Source of the DNA: Paracyclopina nana
Taxonomy: Eukaryota > Arthropoda > Copepoda > Cyclopoida > Cyclopettidae
NCBI GenBank assembly: GCA_019096065.1
Contig: JAGUCH010000005.1
Coordinates: 4,278,001-4,342,000 of the forward strand
DNA: 64,000 nucleotides
Reading direction: 5' to 3'
A program made the position numbers and the translations under genes. Positions 35,226-47,580 of the stretch are shown piece by piece. The notes beneath the pieces are model-generated. The model saw nothing but the letters and a program-made list of their open reading frames with translations. It had not been told where the DNA came from and ran no database searches. Numbering within the stretch: position 1 is the stretch's first letter; the number at the start of each line of letters is the position of its first letter.

Positions 35226-38200
35226 TCACACATTAGAAGTAGGACCAGCGGCTAGCAATCTCTTGATCGAGGCCGGCTCCAGCTTTTCGTCGAATTGAGG
35301 AGGCGACGGTGATGAAAGGGGCGTGTCCACTGAGCTTGACACAGACGAGGGGGGTGGCAGCACCGCCCCTGGTAGCACGAAATTATCGTACGGGCCACTA
35401 TCTCGTTTTTGCTGCTGCGGTTGGGGATGATGCGCATACTTGCGTCTACTGTTACCCCGGCGCCTGAAATGGTCGCTTATTTCGATTTCTTCGTTATTCT
35501 TGGTCCCATCTGCTTCTTCTTCATCCTCATCGTCTTCCTCGTCATCTTCAAAATCGAATCGTTTTTTGCCATCGCTTGAGGACGAGTCCAAAACAAAACC
35601 ATCGGAGCTGCTATCCGTGGAGGCCTCGTCCTCGTCGTCCCCATCGACCCCATCTTCGCCAAGGATGGTCTGAGTGCTGATTTCACGCGTGGGACTCTCG
35701 GAAGACATCCGTTTGGCAGCAATTTCGGCTGCAGCCGCGACCAAAGTTGACGTCTTGGAGGACGAAGTGATTGTGTCATTGGAGCACCGTCGATTGTCGT
35801 GATTTCGCGCGATATGCGTTCGGTGGGGCACATTATCATATCTCGACCCACTCGTATCCGATTCCGTGGAGCTGCCTATGGACACAGTGTCCTCGCTTGT
35901 ACTCTTGCCAACAGATATGGTGGCCTTGTCTCCTGCTGAATCAGCAAACTGATCTGGGGGCCCGGGCACGATGACATTGCGCCTGTTGGTGTATGTCAAC
36001 GGTGACGCTGCGCTATCGGTCGGGGGCGAAGGGGAGGTGAGAATGCCAGAGTCGATCGACCTCACGGAGGGGCCCAAATAAGGGGACGATTCGGAGCCTC
36101 GCCTCAAATCGGGCTCGCTTTCGTCTGTGTTGCTGCTAATTTGGTGATAGGCGCGAGGGTAGCGGCGAGCTGGGATGGGGGGTGGCACCTGCCCACCTGT
36201 CGCTGACGAGGACCCCCTAGGGCTAGGGGTGGCTAACGAGGGAGATGGCACGATGGGTGTCTCCTCGTAAAATGCAGCTGCGGCCTTAGTCGGGGATCGG
36301 GCATTATCCACGGGCAGGGTGATTTGTCTGACGAAAAGCTCCTTGGGCCTGGTAGGCCTTGGAGAAGTGGGGTAGACTGCAATATTGGGCGAAGACCCGC
36401 TCGTAACGGACTGGGATCCGCCGCCGTGCATGCGAGAGGCCAGCACCTGTCTTGCAGTGAAGGCTGCGGAGGTGGAACTGTTGGATCCGGTGGAGGAAGT
36501 ATCACTGTGGTTGCTGTTTATCGCGTGACTAGAGATCGTCACCGGCGGCGGAGCTCCCAATGACAATTTGGGTAGCGGTGGCTTCTTCACTCCTTCGCCG
36601 TACTTTTGGGCAGAACTGCTTCGCCGATGCTGCACCGTGAAGCTCCTTTTCAGCAAGTACGAGCCGCCATTGCTGGTGTGATTTTGCTGGGAAGAGGGCA
36701 AATCCGAGGCTAGGTAGTTCATCATTTCCAGCGAGGCCATGAGGTCGTCATCGCGCGAGGCGGATTTCACGAGCGGCCTCAAGGGCGGACTATCCTTGCG
36801 CTTCGCGGTGACTTTAACGACAGTCGCGTTGCTGCTCTTGTGCGCTCCTTCCGCGTCATTGCTGTGGAAATGATGCCTATACAAGTGGCGATGATGATGG
36901 TGGTCCGAGTTGGCGATGGTCAGCACCGTGGGACCCGGCGGATTGAACTCCTTGATATCGGGCAAGGAGTTGGTGGACAGCTGGCTAAACGAGCTGAACG
37001 AGTGGGTTCGTTTGGGCGTGGAGCTCCCACGCTGCTCCCGACTGCGATAGTAGTGCTGCTGCTGCCCTCGGTGATCCTCATCATCGTCACGGGGCACGGG
37101 TGGGGCCTTCCCCTTTGATTTGCGCGAGGAACTGAGCAGCTCTGGACTCGAGTCGGAATGCAGCGGGAAAAAGGTATCACAGTTTTGTATCAGAATCTCC
37201 ACGGCTTCGTTGCAGAACTTGATGTCCATGATGGATGCCACGGTCTCCTCCTTTGGCCTCAGCAGCGTGGGGCCGAAAACCACGCCCAAATTAGCGGCGG
37301 TCATAAGATTAGTTTCATTCTTGGCAGCCACCTTGCTGAGATGTCTGATCAGCACCTTGAGCATTTCCCTGTTGGCGATGGGCAGCTTTTTCATCACAGC
37401 CGTCAGCTCTTGCAGCCGCTGGGTCTCGCTCTCGCTTTTGACGGCCTCCACAAACGAGCCGTAGAGGACGTGCGTCATTAGAGGCTTGCTCAGGTCGCGA
37501 AAGTATTGCTTCACTGCACTCGCGATTGTCTTGCTTTCCCACTGCTTGGGGTCACTCAGGTCGAAGGGTTTATCACCACCGTGGCCTCCGTTGAGGAGGC
37601 CTTCGTTTAGCAGCTTTTTCACTTTGGACACGACCCCACCGACGCGGTAGAGGCCTTGGTCAGTGAGGCCTCTGCTCTCGAGCTCAGCCAGGCAGTCTTT
37701 CAGAAACGTGAAGGCCACACTGTTTAGGTTGTCTTCGACTGAGTCAGCTCTGAGTTTCTGCAACGTGTTGACAGCAGGCCACGTTCCCCCCAACGCCTCA
37801 ACCCAGTGCTTCCTCTCGAATTCGGACATGGCTTGTATGGTGTAGGACACTGGCATTTTCTGCAATACACAAATTAGCATCACCGTCGATTTTACAGTCT
37901 ACTGCAATATTAATTAAGAGACGCGAGCCACGAAATTTACGAAGCATGGCATTTATGTTTGGAAAAAAATTCTTCATTGTTTTCCTTTTTTAAAATAAGG
38001 CATATTCGCTTTGAAGCACGTTTTTGCGCGAGCATGTAAAGTTATACGATAATTGCCCTTGCCCACAGCGCCAACTCATATTGCATAAATAATACTATAC
38101 TGTGCTGTTTACCTGACTCAAGTCATCGCCATGGACGACAAAGCGGAATTTCTCGGCAGAATCTTCAGATTTGCATACGCAACTCGTCACTCTGACCGTC

Positions 38201-39854
38201 TCGGTGGTCGTGATTTTGCCATTTAATTGGCTGTAGGGGATCATCGTTAGCGTCTTGGTCTTGGCCTGGTACTGGCAGTAGTGCTTGTTCCACTGAGACC
38301 CAACCACGTTGAATGGGACCGACTTGTTCTTGGTTTGCACGTAGAGGTACCCCTGACGGGTGTACATGGGGTTAAAGACCCCTGGGTCTTGGCTCGTATC
38401 GTGGGCCATCTTCTCCTTTAAGCTGTCATAGGAATCTTTTGTGGCCGCGAAGCTGTTTCTGCAGCGGAGAACTCGCGTCTTGAGGTCGTTCATGTAGGGG
38501 GCCGAGGACACGGTTTTCTCGTGGCCATATTTGTAGTAGTTGGACCACGAGTGCATGAAACTCAGCAGGGCCTCGACAAACTCGAACTTCTTGCGCTCCT
38601 GCACAACATGCATCAAATAGACGTATTCCAGCGAGGCTTCTCGTAAGCCTCGCTGCTCGTGTCTGACGGCCTCTGCGGCCTCAGCTAAGCTCTCCTCTTT
38701 CTTTGACCTGATGTAATTATCTTGAGCCGAGCAAAATCTGGAGGTGGCTTTATCGAAATCCCTTTTGATCTTCTTCACACTTCCAATTTGCTCCTTCCTG
38801 AAATTCGCTAGCGGCTGCACGAATTTTTCATGGGCGTGCTCGAGCATTCGGTCCATCTCATCCTCGACCTCATTGAGGAATTTGGAAAACTCACGCAGGG
38901 AGTTAGCAATGATGACCTCGTCATCAGTGAGCGAGGTGCCGAGGCAGTCGAACTGGAAACTCGCCAAGCTCGAGGCCAGCGTCCTTTTGGCCTTGGAAAG
39001 GCCTTTGGCCGCATCCACGACATCCTACAAGTATTCTCCCTGTTATAAGCAGTTTGCCTTGCTTTGAAGCGAAAAATTTCCCAGTCACAGTGGTTCAAAA
39101 TCCCTTCTAGACGCGCACGGGGAAAAAACTCGCGAAATCGTCGAAGTCAATTTTCATAGGGCTCTAAGCTAAAAATTGACTTTCAGAGCTCCCAATTCCG
39201 CACATTTCCGCAGCCAATTTTGATGAATAATCATTAAATGGGGTCTGATTATCATGATAGCAATAATATCTAAATGTCATTCAATGTCAAAGGAAAGTTA
39301 TAGAATCCTGAAAGTAGGCAAAATTGGCTGTTCTACTGTTTTTCCTCATGGAAACTTTTTCAAACAAATTTTCATTTTAAAGATGAATTTCAACTCTTTT
39401 CTGTCATTTTTCACTAATTTGAGCTATTTTCATGGCTAAGAAGCTCTCCCAAAAAGAATCTGAAAATTGGCGTCAAAATGAGAATTTGGCGATTTGGCGG
39501 AATTTCACATGAGCGTGAAAATGGCTTTTTGAACCACCGTGCCAGTGCAATTTCCCCCCACATGATTTGAATTGAAAGGGTAAAATGAATTGCACACGCC
39601 TTTTAATCTAGCACACTGCATGAAGGTATGTTGTACTAGTATGATATGTGTACCGTAGTATTTGTTAATTCCAATACCTGCACGTCTTTAATGATTGCTT
39701 TGATGTCTGCCGAAGTCTGGTCCAACTGCTTCTCATGAGCCCGCAAATTCTCCCTGAAGTAGGGAGAATCCAATAAACAGTCGGAAAACTCGAGGGGCAG
39801 CAATCCCATCCTCTTTGGGGCTTGATGGGTGCCCGGTGACGTCATAACCATCAT
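35226..39854 (-). CDS. GRAF/oligophrenin-family RhoGAP (BAR-PH-RhoGAP)
   Basis: Exons join (minus) 39854-39678, 39024-38113 and 37859-35226 (1240 aa). It is homologous to ARHGAP26 (GRAF)/ARHGAP10/ARHGAP42/OPHN1, which sense and bend membranes through the BAR domain and switch off RhoA/Cdc42. The BAR domain (~15-260) shows RKFEFVEALLSFMHSW. The PH domain (~270-388) shows QGYLYVQTKNKS and ends HWVEALGG. The RhoGAP domain (~405-590) shows the arginine finger GLYRVGG (Arg435), an SALKQY-like AVKQYFRDLSKPLMT and ANLGVVFGPTLLRP. Residues ~600-1240 are disordered, with Ser/Pro tracts, a His-rich patch (DHHHHRHLYRHH) and a long acidic run (EDDEEDDEDEEEAD). No C-terminal SH3 is present, as in oligophrenin-1. 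However, TCTAATGT|GTGAGA at the stop could be a donor to a missed SH3 exon. The first of three clustered ATGs is taken as start. Confidence 0.93.
39086..39541. mobile_element. 456-bp MITE-like element in GRAF intron 1
   Basis: The left end CACAGTGGTTCAAAA (39086-39100) and the right end TTTTTGAACCACCGTG (39526-39541) are inverted copies with one mismatch. They are flanked by direct CCAGT copies (39081-39085 and 39542-39546), as expected of a 5-bp target-site duplication. The interior has no coding capacity. This fits a non-autonomous DNA transposon. I cannot name the superfamily; the short duplication is unlike mariner (TA) or piggyBac (TTAA). Confidence 0.65.
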
Positions 39855-42800
39855 TTTGGTGCTTTAGCTTGTACTAACCACAAGGGCGGTCCATTGCCTC
39901 TGAAATCGTACAATAATTTCAATAAATCCAGAATTATTTCGCAACACCCACATTTTACAACGCTGCAGCTTTGCAGCGCGACGGCAGGTGGCTACATTAC
40001 AAAAACTACATAAACTGATCGATCATTATGGGTTATCGGGTATCAATGACACCACGCTGCTGCTGCTGTACACACTAGCATGATGCGATAAGCGTGGCAA
40101 TGAATACAGTACTGTAAAAAGAAGCAGACTCGAGATAACGCGGATGACTCATGTAACTTTTGATGCCTATGCTGAGCAGCTACTTTGAAAGTGGTCCCAC
40201 AAAACAGCTATGCCATGCTACTAATTAGCTTGCGGCATGTAAACCTTTTTAAAAGCTACCAGTTTTCTCTCATTTCGTAATCTGGAGTTTACTCATCGCA
40301 TATAGTCCGTAATTGGAGGTTTTTTCGGATGATTAGTTAACGGTGCATATTTGCCAATCGCTCCGGCCATATTTGCATCATTCGATATTTATGAGCGCAT
40401 TTTTTAAAAGTCTGCATTTGGGCTTATGCAGCAGTGTAGAATTATGCTCGCAATAAATTGAGCAAATAGGCGTTCTCTCTATTTTTTTAGCGCCGTACTG
40501 TTTGACAACTTGAGCCTCGCGCTATCATCCTCGGGATGGAGGCTGTTAGCCTTGTTGCCGCAATAAAACTTGTTTCTAGCAACTACGTACACAGTTTGAG
40601 CAAGCTGGAAATTGGCTAACGTTTAAAACTTGGCGTACTCAAAGAAGGGGAGCGTTAAAAGGGTCGATCACGCTGTGGCTCAAACTGGGGAAAAATCGAC
40701 ATTTATCAGTGTGGTCACCCTGATTGAAAAGGTTCACATTCGCACGCTAATCAGTAGGTGAGATGTGGAAGGTGCGCGGAAAAAAGTCGCCGGTTTTCCC
40801 AGTGTGAGCAAATACAAATTTCTTGCAATAACACTAGGCAAAGTAGGGTGCTAACGTCTCCCTCTCTCATCGCGCGTTATGCGAGCTTTATCTTGGAAAA
40901 AAGTCGGGCTATTCGACACCGCATCATACCCTTCAGCAAAATTGACGTAATAGCTGAGCAACATAGCTCCACGAGCACTCATATAATTTGTACGATCGCG
41001 CATATGCTAATGTAGTTTCTCACACGTTTAGCTGCTGCTATCAAAACGTAATGAATTCTCCCGCAAACCGCAGCTGCAGCTTTTTTCGCCCTCAGTTTAT
41101 GTCTTGTTTTTTGCTGAGGTGACGTGCGAAGGCGAGAGAAAAATCGTCGTCCTTTTTGAGCTTGATTGCGAAAATTGTCCAGAGATGATGTCAAGAGATG
41201 AATCTACTACTTCCACTCATAAGACACGTCAGATGACGTCCTTTTCCCACTGCTTTTTTGTGCAAGAAGGAATGCTAGTATATTCGTGGTTACGAGCACT
41301 TTTCCCATGCTAACGTTATCGTGAGCCTTAAAACACTTAAGCTTCGGACTGATGTATGACCCTGTAGGTAGATGGGGAATGCGAGAGATTCTTTTTGTTC
41401 TGAGAAATGGTTTCTTCAATTCGAAATCCAGGTTGTGCGAGAGACGACTGGAAGCTAATCTCCAATAGACCTGGTCCATCAGATCCTCGCGTAAGATCTT
41501 TTTTTATGCACAAAAAGCGATAAGCTTAAGCCAAAGGGCTTCTTCTTTTTGATTCGCTTACCTCCTCCGTTTGTCATTGTGCCCCTTTGTCTGCTAATGT
41601 TTCACTTGGACGCAGCAGCAGCAGTCGAAAAAAACCGAGAATTGCATGCGTCGTGGGCCACGTTCAACTTGAGACTGCAGCAGCAGCAGCAGCCCCAACT
41701 GGTTCCCGTGCAGCTCGGACGACGACGGCGACGACGACGGCGAGTTGGCCGACGACGACTCCGTCTTCTTCACAATATCATACAGCATATACAGTATGTA
41801 CACCTATAGCTATGCAACGAGCGAGAGCTCTCCATGAAAACTTGACTGATCGAAAAAAACACTCTTCTACGTATCATCCATGCACAGTCACGACGATGAC
41901 CCTCGCAACTTGCCATTGCAGATTTTTCACTCCTCCCTTGAGCGTCTGCATTTGATTTTTAGCCAAGTCGTCTGGTCTTTTACCTGCTAGAAAAGTGCTT
42001 GATATACGTAAAAAATTGGCAACGACACATGACGGCGTTTTATTCACTCGATTAGCAAGTCTCAATCACGCGAGCACTTTTTTCTCTCTCTGCTTTTACA
42101 ATCGCACCTTAGTATACATTGCAGTAATGACCGTGGAAAAAGTAGTTTTTCGGACAGAGATGATGAGGGACATCCGCTCAAGATGACGCTGAATTTTCCG
42201 CCGCCTGGCTCCTCTTCCGCTCCCATAATTTCCAACAAGACTGGCACCATTCGTATGCCACGGTGATACGAATGTGCGAGCATTAACATCTCCTGTTTCC
42301 TGATCGTGATCTCCCTTCGAACCAGTAGTCTTACGCGTGATTGCATTGATTTTTTCCCCCCACACACACATAGGACTAGGCTTGGTATACATAGGTGTAC
42401 ACATGTAATATGTACAATGGGACCGCGACCAACTTTCTCCGAAATTATAGCGGGGTTATTTGTTTAGCCACTGAACTCGAAAAATAGATTTGGAATGCCA
42501 ACAATGCCAGTATTTCACTTTCTACCTTTACGGTGAAATGTCCAGGCGGTAATGTAATAATTGTCGGTCTTTTGTTGCCTCACGCGCGGCTGATGATGCT
42601 CGCGGTGCCGTTACTTTTCTCGCGATGATGACCAAAGAAATCAGATCGCCGCATCATCATCATCGATGAATGCTGCTACTGAGCTATTTTACGGCCCCCC
42701 TAAATATGTGAAGCACAGATGGCCGAGCCATAGCTGTTCAGCCAGCTCATAATCAACATTTGGGCTGGAGTTCATTTGCCAATTCCAAAAGTCTACACCT

Positions 42801-44086
42801 ACGTGAACAACTTAGTTAGGCGCGAGAAAACCGTACTAGTATAGGTATAGCTGCGTAAGGGGCAAAAACATCTGTCGCGAGTCATTTGCATAGATCTTCA
42901 ATTTTTCATTAGCACTGCGCTGCTGCTGAGAAATCAGCCAAATAACGTCACGCCACATCCTCGGCTAGGTTGAAGCAGCGACCACCACTAGCTGCTACTC
43001 ATCCACTCACATAATTCATCAATTACTCTCTCGGAAAACAGTTTTCCAGTAAAAACAAATGTCGAACAGTAGCTGCTCAGAAATCTGCAGCCAAGATTAA
43101 AGTAATATTCGCGGTTGCGGTCTCACGATCAGATGATGAACAAGATTCTTCTAACATTGCTTCTAGGCTTATGAAATGCAGGTTACAGGACAATAAAAAC
43201 GAGAGGTGCTCTGCGCAAATGGTCCTGCTGATGCATTATATCTTTATTATTGAGTCATTTCCGAAAAATGAAGCTTATCTAAACATTATTACAGTGTATG
43301 TAGCATGCATTATGATTTATAGCTTCCACTGATGACAGTAATAAGCAAAGTTCTTGTTTTTATTCAAGCAGGTTTCTAAGCGTGGATGGACGTGACACTT
43401 TTCCTAAAAGCTATTTAATTGACGTTATTTTATCAGGATTTTAAAGTTTTTCCAAATGCTTTTAAAGCCTTGTCGACTATCAAGCATTCAGGATATTATA
43501 ATAAGCGTATCCTGCTTGCTAGAGATTCATTTAAAAAGAGCTGAGTTGCCCCCTTCAACTCAAGTGGAAGGACGATCATATTGCTCCACTTACGAGTCTG
43601 TATCAGCAATATTTTAGTCCCCTAAGGCTAGAAAAGATCTGATGAACATCAAGCTCATAGACGGAAACAAAGCAAATAATGGCACCATAGAAAACTTAAA
43701 CAACTCCAAAAATTCATTGTGTGGTACCATAAAATTGCTAATTGTTGCTTATGCACAACAGATGTCTTGATAATGCCACAAAATAAAAATATCCTGCATA
43801 AAATATTTGCTCATCACGTTGAAGATCATTTTTCACATTTTCTCAGCATGTGGTTACTTTTAGTAGAGTTTCCTGCTTGATTGCTTGCTGCATATCTTAC
43901 ATCAATTATACAATGGCCGGGCAAGAGGTTGCGTGAAAATTGTCGGAAAAATTTCCGCTGAAAATTTTAACAACAAAACAACGAAAATAAACAAAAGTTG
44001 GACTGATCTGGAAAGCCGACTTCAGAAGGAGTTGCATGCCAAGTGCTCCACATAAGAAGACTTTGACGCTCTGAACAAGAAACAAA
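39855..44086. other. intergenic region between GRAF-like gene and TMEM161
   Basis: About 4.2 kb without a supported gene. It contains CGA/CAG-type trinucleotide runs near 41660-41760, CAT repeats near 42650 and a CA run near 42360. The open frame at 41549-41809 looks signal-peptide-like but starts at TTG and runs into poly-Arg encoded by the CGA repeat, so I do not call it. The left part is probably the GRAF promoter. Confidence 0.45.
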
Positions 44087-45898
44087 ATGGTGATTTTTCC
44101 CCCTCATTTCCGCTTCTGCTAGATTTAGCATAGTCAATATTCCTTTTCAGGCCGTTTTCGGAGTTCAAATCGCCATTACAATGGTGATAGCAAGTGTCAT
44201 GTCTAAAATTGGACCTTTTATGAGCATAGCTCGGTGGATCTTGACTTCGAACGGGCTAATTAGGTATATGCATCCCAGTGACGAAGAGCTTAGGCAGATT
44301 GCTTTGGTGCCTCTCGTGAAAGACCGCAAGAAGACGAAACGGCATGAGAAAAATGGAGCATCAAACGGGTTTGACAACAGCAGCACATTTAATGTGATGA
44401 AGCAAAATGACATCCAACTTGCCACTACCAAAGTAACTTTGGCAGATGTGGTTCAGCTAAGATATTTCACTGAGTACCAGTGGCTTTTGGACTTCACTTT
44501 CTATGCTATCTTTGTCTATGCATTGACTGAGGTAAACGCCATCTAATCTTAGCAATTCTTTCCTTTTCTACGATGTCTAATATACAGGTGTACATTTTTT
44601 ACTTTCCCGTGAAAGCTACTCAAGAAGTTAACTTGAGCATGGTTTGGTGCGCACTGGCTGTGGGATTCGCCTATAAAATACTCTCCAGTCTGACTGGCCT
44701 CTACTTCGAAGGTGAAGAGGCTGGTGAAAGGTCATTGGTCATTTGTATGGGCTTTTTCTACCTGTTCCTTGCTATGCTGGTTCTGATTGTCAACGAAGAT
44801 ACCCTTGAAACTGGACTTGACGAAGCTTATGCTAGTTTCAATGCATCGGCAGCAGAATTTCTGGCTGTAAACACTGGACTTGACTCGAGTGGCCCTGCCT
44901 CAAAATTGGTCCTGAAATTCTTTATTGCTTTGTGGTGTGGTTCTATTGGAGCTCTGTTCACTTTTCCTGGATTGAGAATGGCCAGGATGCATTGGGATGT
45001 TTTGAGATACACCGACAACAGAATGGTCACCGTATTGCTTCACCTCACATTTGTCTCCCCACTCTTCTTGACCATGTTATGGGTCAAACCTCTCAGTAGG
45101 GATTACCTCACCAATCGAGTCTTCAAGGGAATGGCTGAACCTATGTAACTGCCTTCTCGAATTTTTTAGCTAGCCTGTGTGTTTTCAATTATTTTACATT
45201 TCAGCCTCACTTCAGATCAATTCGAGACCTTGAGGCTCTACCTGATTGTGGCTGTGGTCTTATTTAGGCTAGCCATGATGCCGAGGTACTTGCAGTCCTA
45301 CCTCAATATGGCGTACCATAAGATGGAGGAGTTGAAACAGGAAGCTGGAAAAATCACAAACATCGATTTGCAAAAATTGATAGCTCGCGTGTTCTATTAC
45401 CTTTGCGTGGTAAGTGGTCACACATTGCTCCTGAATGCATTCATGAACATTTTATCACTGTTACTGTAATTTGTAGGTAACTCTGCAATATGTTGCTCCA
45501 CTCACGATGATCCTATTCCTATCTCTAATGTACAAAACTATGGGTGGTGGAAGTTGGACAGGCCTCTGGGCAGACCAAACTGTAGCGCCTCCACCTCAGC
45601 CCGCCATTAGCCTCGAGCTTGAACCTCGTCAAGATATTAAAATTGACCAAGTATTTGGGCAAGAAGAGGAAGTTGAAGCTCTCTCCAATCAATTCTCTTT
45701 GGCATGGCACTCTTTGAGACATGTAAGATTCTCACATTTTCACAAGGTCTACTCAGCTAATGCACTTTTCTCATTAAGGTATTCACAGCAAAAGTGTTTC
45801 GAGGCCTGCTAGGCTTCTCCACTTGGTGGTGTTGCCTGGCCACTTTCACCTCTGCAGCCATAGGAATCTCATACCAGTCTTACTTTGCTCATGTTTGA
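44087..45898 (+). CDS. TMEM161 family multi-pass membrane protein
   Basis: Exons join 44087-44089, 44151-44531, 44588-45144, 45205-45409, 45477-45722 and 45779-45898 (503 aa; vertebrate TMEM161A/B about 480-490). The first coding exon is just the ATG, spliced in phase 0 to AVFGVQIAITMVIASVM, which matches the conserved TMEM161 N-terminus. Other family hallmarks are the YQWLLDFT segment, ISLVWC-like LSMVWCALAVGFAYKIL, KFFIALWCGSIGALFTFPGLRMA, LLWVKP-like MLWVKPLSRDY, LQKLIARVFYYLCV followed by TLQYVAPL, and a final hydrophobic FRGLLGFSTWWC. About eight membrane helices are likely. TMEM161B affects cardiac rhythm and brain development in vertebrates; the molecular role is poorly known. The gene converges on CHMP5, with stops 96 bp apart. 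Confidence 0.94.
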
Positions 45899-45942
45899 AA
45901 CTTGCAAGCCTAATAAGACAATGTAGCTCGTATTCAATCAAT

Positions 45943-45948
45943 TTTATT
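45943..45948 (-). terminator. poly(A) signal of CHMP5
   Basis: AATAAA on the minus strand lies about 46 bp past the CHMP5 stop at 45994. This puts the CHMP5 transcript end close to the TMEM161 stop codon (45898) on the other strand. Confidence 0.55.
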
Positions 45949-45993
45949 TTTTAAATCACATGGGAGAAAACTTGACTTTAGCGAAGATGAAAT

Positions 45994-46777
45994 TTACTGG
46001 GCGGGGATTTTGGGCAAGCCAAACTCATCGACAAGCACACCATCCTTGTTGGTGGCCACACTATCGGCGCCTGGCTCTTTTTCTGGAGCATCAGGGGCTT
46101 TCATTGCGTCGTCAAGGTATGAGGTATCTTCGTCAAGAGCGAAATCGTCGCCCAACGCATCGAGCTCAGCTTCCAAGTCATCCTCATCGATTTCAGGCAT
46201 TCCATAGGACCTTCCAAGCACATCTTGGACTTCATTGGCATCTTCAAGCATGTCAGCCAAGTCATCTTGTAAATCCTGTTGAACAAATATTTTAAAGGTT
46301 CTAGCTTTCTCAAAGTATAGCTTAAGGATACCTCAATTTGCTCGACGTTGATGTGTTTGAACTCTTTCTTCATTTCTTTCACTCCAAGCTTCATGGCGTT
46401 GACTGTAGTCTTAGTATCTTTCAGGCTTTGGGTGGCATAGTTGGTTTGCTCCATGTTAAATGCCTGGTTTCGTAAGTTTTCACTCTGGGCTTCATACTGC
46501 TTTTTCTGCTTTAGTACTCTCAGAGCTTTCTGCTTGACTGAGTTTTTGGCAGGTCCATCCCGCATTTTGGACATTTGGTCGCGATACTTCTTTAGTTCAG
46601 CATCCAAACGAGCGACTTTTTTCTCTATAGATTCCGCTCGACTGTCCACCTTAAGGATATACGCAAATATAATATAACAAAATCGCCATAAAAGTGAATT
46701 TTTCTTACATTAGCGATGCAGTCCGTTAGATTTGGTGGCGGCTCCTTTGGCTTGCCTTTTCCGAAAAGTCGATTCAT
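45994..46777 (-). CDS. CHMP5: charged multivesicular body protein 5 (ESCRT-III, Vps60)
   Basis: Exons join (minus) 46777-46709, 46649-46332 and 46275-45994 (222 aa; human 219). CHMP5/Vps60 is an ESCRT-III-related protein that binds LIP5/Vta1 and helps Vps4 recycling in multivesicular-body sorting. The start [20 protein letters not shown] is typical of the family. It is followed by a basic coiled-coil core ([18 protein letters not shown]..., [18 protein letters not shown]), the [22 protein letters not shown] region, and an acidic C-terminal half ([20 protein letters not shown]) that autoinhibits ESCRT-III proteins. All splice phases agree. It is divergent from LST2 (start codons 0.8 kb apart) and convergent with TMEM161. 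Confidence 0.96.
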
Positions 46778-47580
46778 TTTGCTAGAAATGAGAGATGAGA
46801 GAGACGCAAAAAACAAAGCTTCACTTGCTAGCCTTCTTTTGTGTCAAATTCGTGAGTCACAAAACAAAGTTCTGCTTCAAAGTCGATATAACAAGTTTAG
46901 GGCAATATTTTCCGCTTCACCTTTAATGTCCGCTAATTTACCCAAGCTTGATAATAAAATATTAGTTGGTAGAATAAAGAAAATTATTTCACCCGTTTTA
47001 TTATTTGAATAAATCCGAAAACAGTTAGATTTTCCGATTAAATATTGGCCTTTTATTTTTATTGCAGATTGAGCTAGTTCGGTACATTCGTGAATTCCTT
47101 TCAGTCATTTCAGGGTTTTCAGACGGGCCATTTCTCGTGTAATGATAACGTCACAAGCAATAGCTAAGGTAAGATAAACCAAACAGATTTCAAAACTCAT
47201 CATAAAAGTTGGCTTTCAGGCTTGGTTAAAATATTTCTTTTTTATCGAAGGCTCGATAAGGTCCGGAATCCCATTTAAGTTTTGGCGTTTTTGGCAAACC
47301 AGCTAAAACAACTCTGAGTGTCTAAATGTAGAGGCACGCAGCTACAAGAATTTAGTAGGCCAGCCTTGGGTCCTTGCGAAGCAACGGCCTTGACAAGCGA
47401 AGTTGCAACATTTTTTATTGCTCACCAAATTGCGAAAGAGGAGGACGACATTTTGAAAGCCACAGTTGGTGCGATTCTCGCGCTCTTTCCGGGTTCTCAA
47501 GGCCAATCAAAGTTGAAGGACTTTGCTGACCAGGAAGACTTGTATGCAAACTATGGCTTTTTGACTGTGATCCTGAAAAG
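46778..47580. promoter_or_regulatory. shared divergent promoter region (CHMP5 and LST2)
   Basis: This 803-bp stretch lies between the head-to-head start codons of CHMP5 (-) and LST2 (+). It is AT-rich near 46950-47060. No TATA box was found at a fitting distance from either start. An 88-codon frame without ATG (47318-47584) overlaps the LST2 start and is not called as a gene. Confidence 0.4.

Noticed and set aside
39091..39103. GGTTCAAAATCCC resembling a tRNA B box
   Set aside because: It is part of the inverted terminal repeat of the MITE-like element; no A box or cloverleaf was found around it.
41549..41809. Signal-peptide-like frame followed by poly-Arg
   Set aside because: It begins with TTG, and the Arg run is a CGA trinucleotide repeat read in one frame; another frame across the same stretch is equally open.
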